A stretch of DNA of 6,943 bases. Origin: Candidatus Pelagibacterales bacterium (GTDB taxonomy: Bacteria > Pseudomonadota > Alphaproteobacteria > Rickettsiales > UBA1997). The notes below the pieces were generated by a model, which saw nothing but the letters and a program-made list of their open reading frames with translations, was not told the DNA's origin and did no database searches. Positions 6,389 through 6,943 of the stretch are shown piece after piece (the stretch's first letter is position 1; each line of letters begins with the position of its first letter). The DNA is taken from the NCBI GenBank assembly GCA_016882165.1, contig VHBV01000068.1, positions 1 to 6,943 on the forward strand, given 5' to 3'. The position numbers and the translations under genes are program-made.

Positions 6389-6508
6389 ATGGGATTGAGT
6401 TTTAGAGATTCTGATTCTCTTCTTTTTGAAATTATTAAGAAGCCTTTTGCTTTTTTAGAGCGAAGGCTTTTTAAATTTTTATTAATAAATATCAATTTTT
6501 ATGACTAA
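6389..6508 (+). CDS. Possible 39-codon leader ORF overlapping the acpP start
   Basis: An ATG at 6389 opens a 39-codon frame that begins MGLSFRDSDSLLFEI and is rich in Leu and Phe (seven each). Its TAA falls inside the acpP start region, overlapping acpP by 8 nt. AAGG lies about 11 nt before the ATG. The frame passes through the terminator-like hairpin at 6437-6472, so translation of it would disrupt the hairpin. It could be a leader peptide or simply a chance frame in AT-rich DNA; no homologue is recognised. Confidence 0.2.
   Translation: MGLSFRDSDSLLFEIIKKPFAFLERRLFKFLLININFYD
6437..6472 (+). terminator. Intrinsic terminator-like hairpin between sppA and acpP
   Basis: AAGAAGCCTT at 6437-6446 pairs with AAGGCTTTTT at 6463-6472 (10 bp with one G-U), around a 16-nt loop that may add two G-C pairs. 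A T-run forms the end of the 3' arm, followed by AAA and five more T. It would end the rpsA-sppA transcript. It stops only 28 nt before the acpP ATG, leaving almost no room for a separate acpP promoter, so it may instead act as an attenuator. Confidence 0.6.
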
Positions 6509-6743
6509 CAACAACGAAATCTTTGAAAGAGTTAAAAAAATTATCATTAACCATCTTGGTGCAGAAGAAGCTAAAGTTTCTGAAAATGCCAGCTTTATTG
6601 ATGATTTGGGTGCTGATAGCTTAGATCAAGTTGAATTGGTTATGGCTTTTGAAGAAGAATTCGGAATTGAAATTCCTGATGAAGCTGCTGAAAAAATTAC
6701 TACAGTTGAAAGTGCTGTAAAATATATTTCTGAAAATATGTAA
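6501..6743 (+). CDS. acpP: Acyl carrier protein
   Basis: ACP carries growing acyl chains as thioesters on 4'-phosphopantetheine during type II fatty acid synthesis in the cytoplasm. The product has 80 residues, the usual size (E. coli 78). The attachment site is Ser40 in GADSLDQVEL; the acidic recognition helix continues through VMAFEEEFGIEIPDE (47-61), followed by the typical AEKITTVESAVKYI segment. The protein is strongly acidic, as expected. The start gives the standard N-terminus (MTNNNEIFERVKKII). There is no clear Shine-Dalgarno. In many bacteria acpP sits between fabG and fabF; here it follows sppA and is followed by a strong terminator and an insertion sequence gene, so it appears to stand alone. 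Its promoter is not evident. Confidence 0.98.
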   Translation: MTNNNEIFERVKKIIINHLGAEEAKVSENASFIDDLGADSLDQVELVMAFEEEFGIEIPDEAAEKITTVESAVKYISENM

Positions 6744-6763
6744 TTTTGCAGACATTCGAAATT

Positions 6764-6816
6764 AAAGGCTTTCAGCTCTGTTTCCAATTAGAAATAGAGG
6801 TGAAAGCCTTTTTTTT
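6764..6816 (+). terminator. acpP: Strong intrinsic terminator of acpP
   Basis: AAAGGCTTTCA (6764-6774) pairs with TGAAAGCCTTT (6801-6811), 11 bp. After one G/G mismatch, CTCTGTTTC (6776-6784) pairs with GAAATAGAG (6791-6799), 9 bp with one G-U. The loop is the 6-nt CAATTA. Eight T follow from 6809 to 6816. It begins 20 nt after the acpP stop. Confidence 0.92.
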
Positions 6817-6857
6817 GCGAAATTTTTACAAAAACTATATACCAAACTAAATATCTA

Positions 6858-6885
6858 TTGATATTTTAAAACCATTTTATTTAAT
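6858..6885 (+). promoter_or_regulatory. Likely promoter of the transposase gene
   Basis: TTGATA at 6858-6863 (5 of 6), a 16-nt spacer, and TTTAAT at 6880-6885 (5 of 6). The predicted start of transcription is near 6892, leaving a leader of about 12 nt before the ATG at 6904. The -35 box overlaps a small inverted repeat (AAATATC at 6849-6855, GATATTT at 6860-6866). Confidence 0.45.
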
Positions 6886-6903
6886 CAGATTTTTTGGATA
6901 AAT

Positions 6904-6943
6904 ATGGTACAGGCTTACAGTAAAGATTTAAGAGTAAGGGTTA
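6904..6943 (+). mobile_element. Start of an IS630-family transposase gene (13 codons visible)
   Basis: The frame reads MVQAYSKDLRVRV before the window ends. This matches the conserved N-terminus of IS630/Tc1-mariner-type transposases (pattern M-x-x-x-YSxDLRxRV), which begins the helix-turn-helix that binds the element ends. In many such elements the transposase is split over two frames by a programmed frameshift, but the rest is outside the window. The left end of the element must lie between the acpP terminator (6816) and this ATG. IS630 elements insert at TA, and several TA steps occur there (for example in CTATATACC at 6835-6843), but without the right end the terminal repeat cannot be fixed. 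Confidence 0.75.

Overview
The window is AT-rich, with A/T-dominated codon use, and reads as a chromosomal segment of an alphaproteobacterium of the Rickettsiales type. The strongest clue is a minus-strand cluster in the order iscR, NifS-like cysteine desulfurase, iscS. This is the order I recall from Rickettsia, and the visible IscS residues look very close to rickettsial IscS. The rpsA-sppA pair, the lack of clear Shine-Dalgarno sequences at most starts, and long A/T-rich spacers fit the same group. The start of an IS630-type transposase at the right edge suggests a genome that carries mobile elements. The exact genus cannot be told from the sequence.

Layout, left to right. Positions 1-2089 (minus strand) hold an iron-sulfur cluster assembly operon read right to left: the regulator iscR, a NifS-like cysteine desulfurase, and iscS, which runs off the left edge. 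The genes are separated by only 1-3 nt. A promoter with good -35 and -10 boxes lies at 2122-2149. It is overlapped by a 25-bp sequence matching the E. coli type 1 IscR box at 22 of 25 positions, so the operon is probably autorepressed by [2Fe-2S]-IscR. Positions 2214-3185 (minus) encode a 323-residue protein I do not recognise. Its arginine-rich, acid-free N-terminus looks like a mitochondrial presequence, and a perfect 39-bp tandem repeat lies in the 3' part of the gene. Positions 3186-3614 form a 429-bp divergent, very AT-rich spacer with a good rpsA promoter, a perfect inverted repeat and a 12-bp direct repeat.

Positions 3615-6302 (plus) hold rpsA (ribosomal protein S1, six S1 domains) followed 15 nt later by sppA (membrane-anchored signal peptide peptidase). 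Positions 6303-6500 contain a terminator-like hairpin very close to the next gene and a 39-codon open frame that overlaps its start. Positions 6501-6743 encode acyl carrier protein, followed by a very strong intrinsic terminator at 6764-6816. An IS630-family transposase starts at 6904 with its own likely promoter and continues beyond the window.

The genes serve three core functions: Fe-S cluster supply under IscR feedback, translation with membrane protein turnover, and fatty acid synthesis. The parts least explained by known biology are the unknown protein at 2214-3185 and the leader arrangement in front of acpP.
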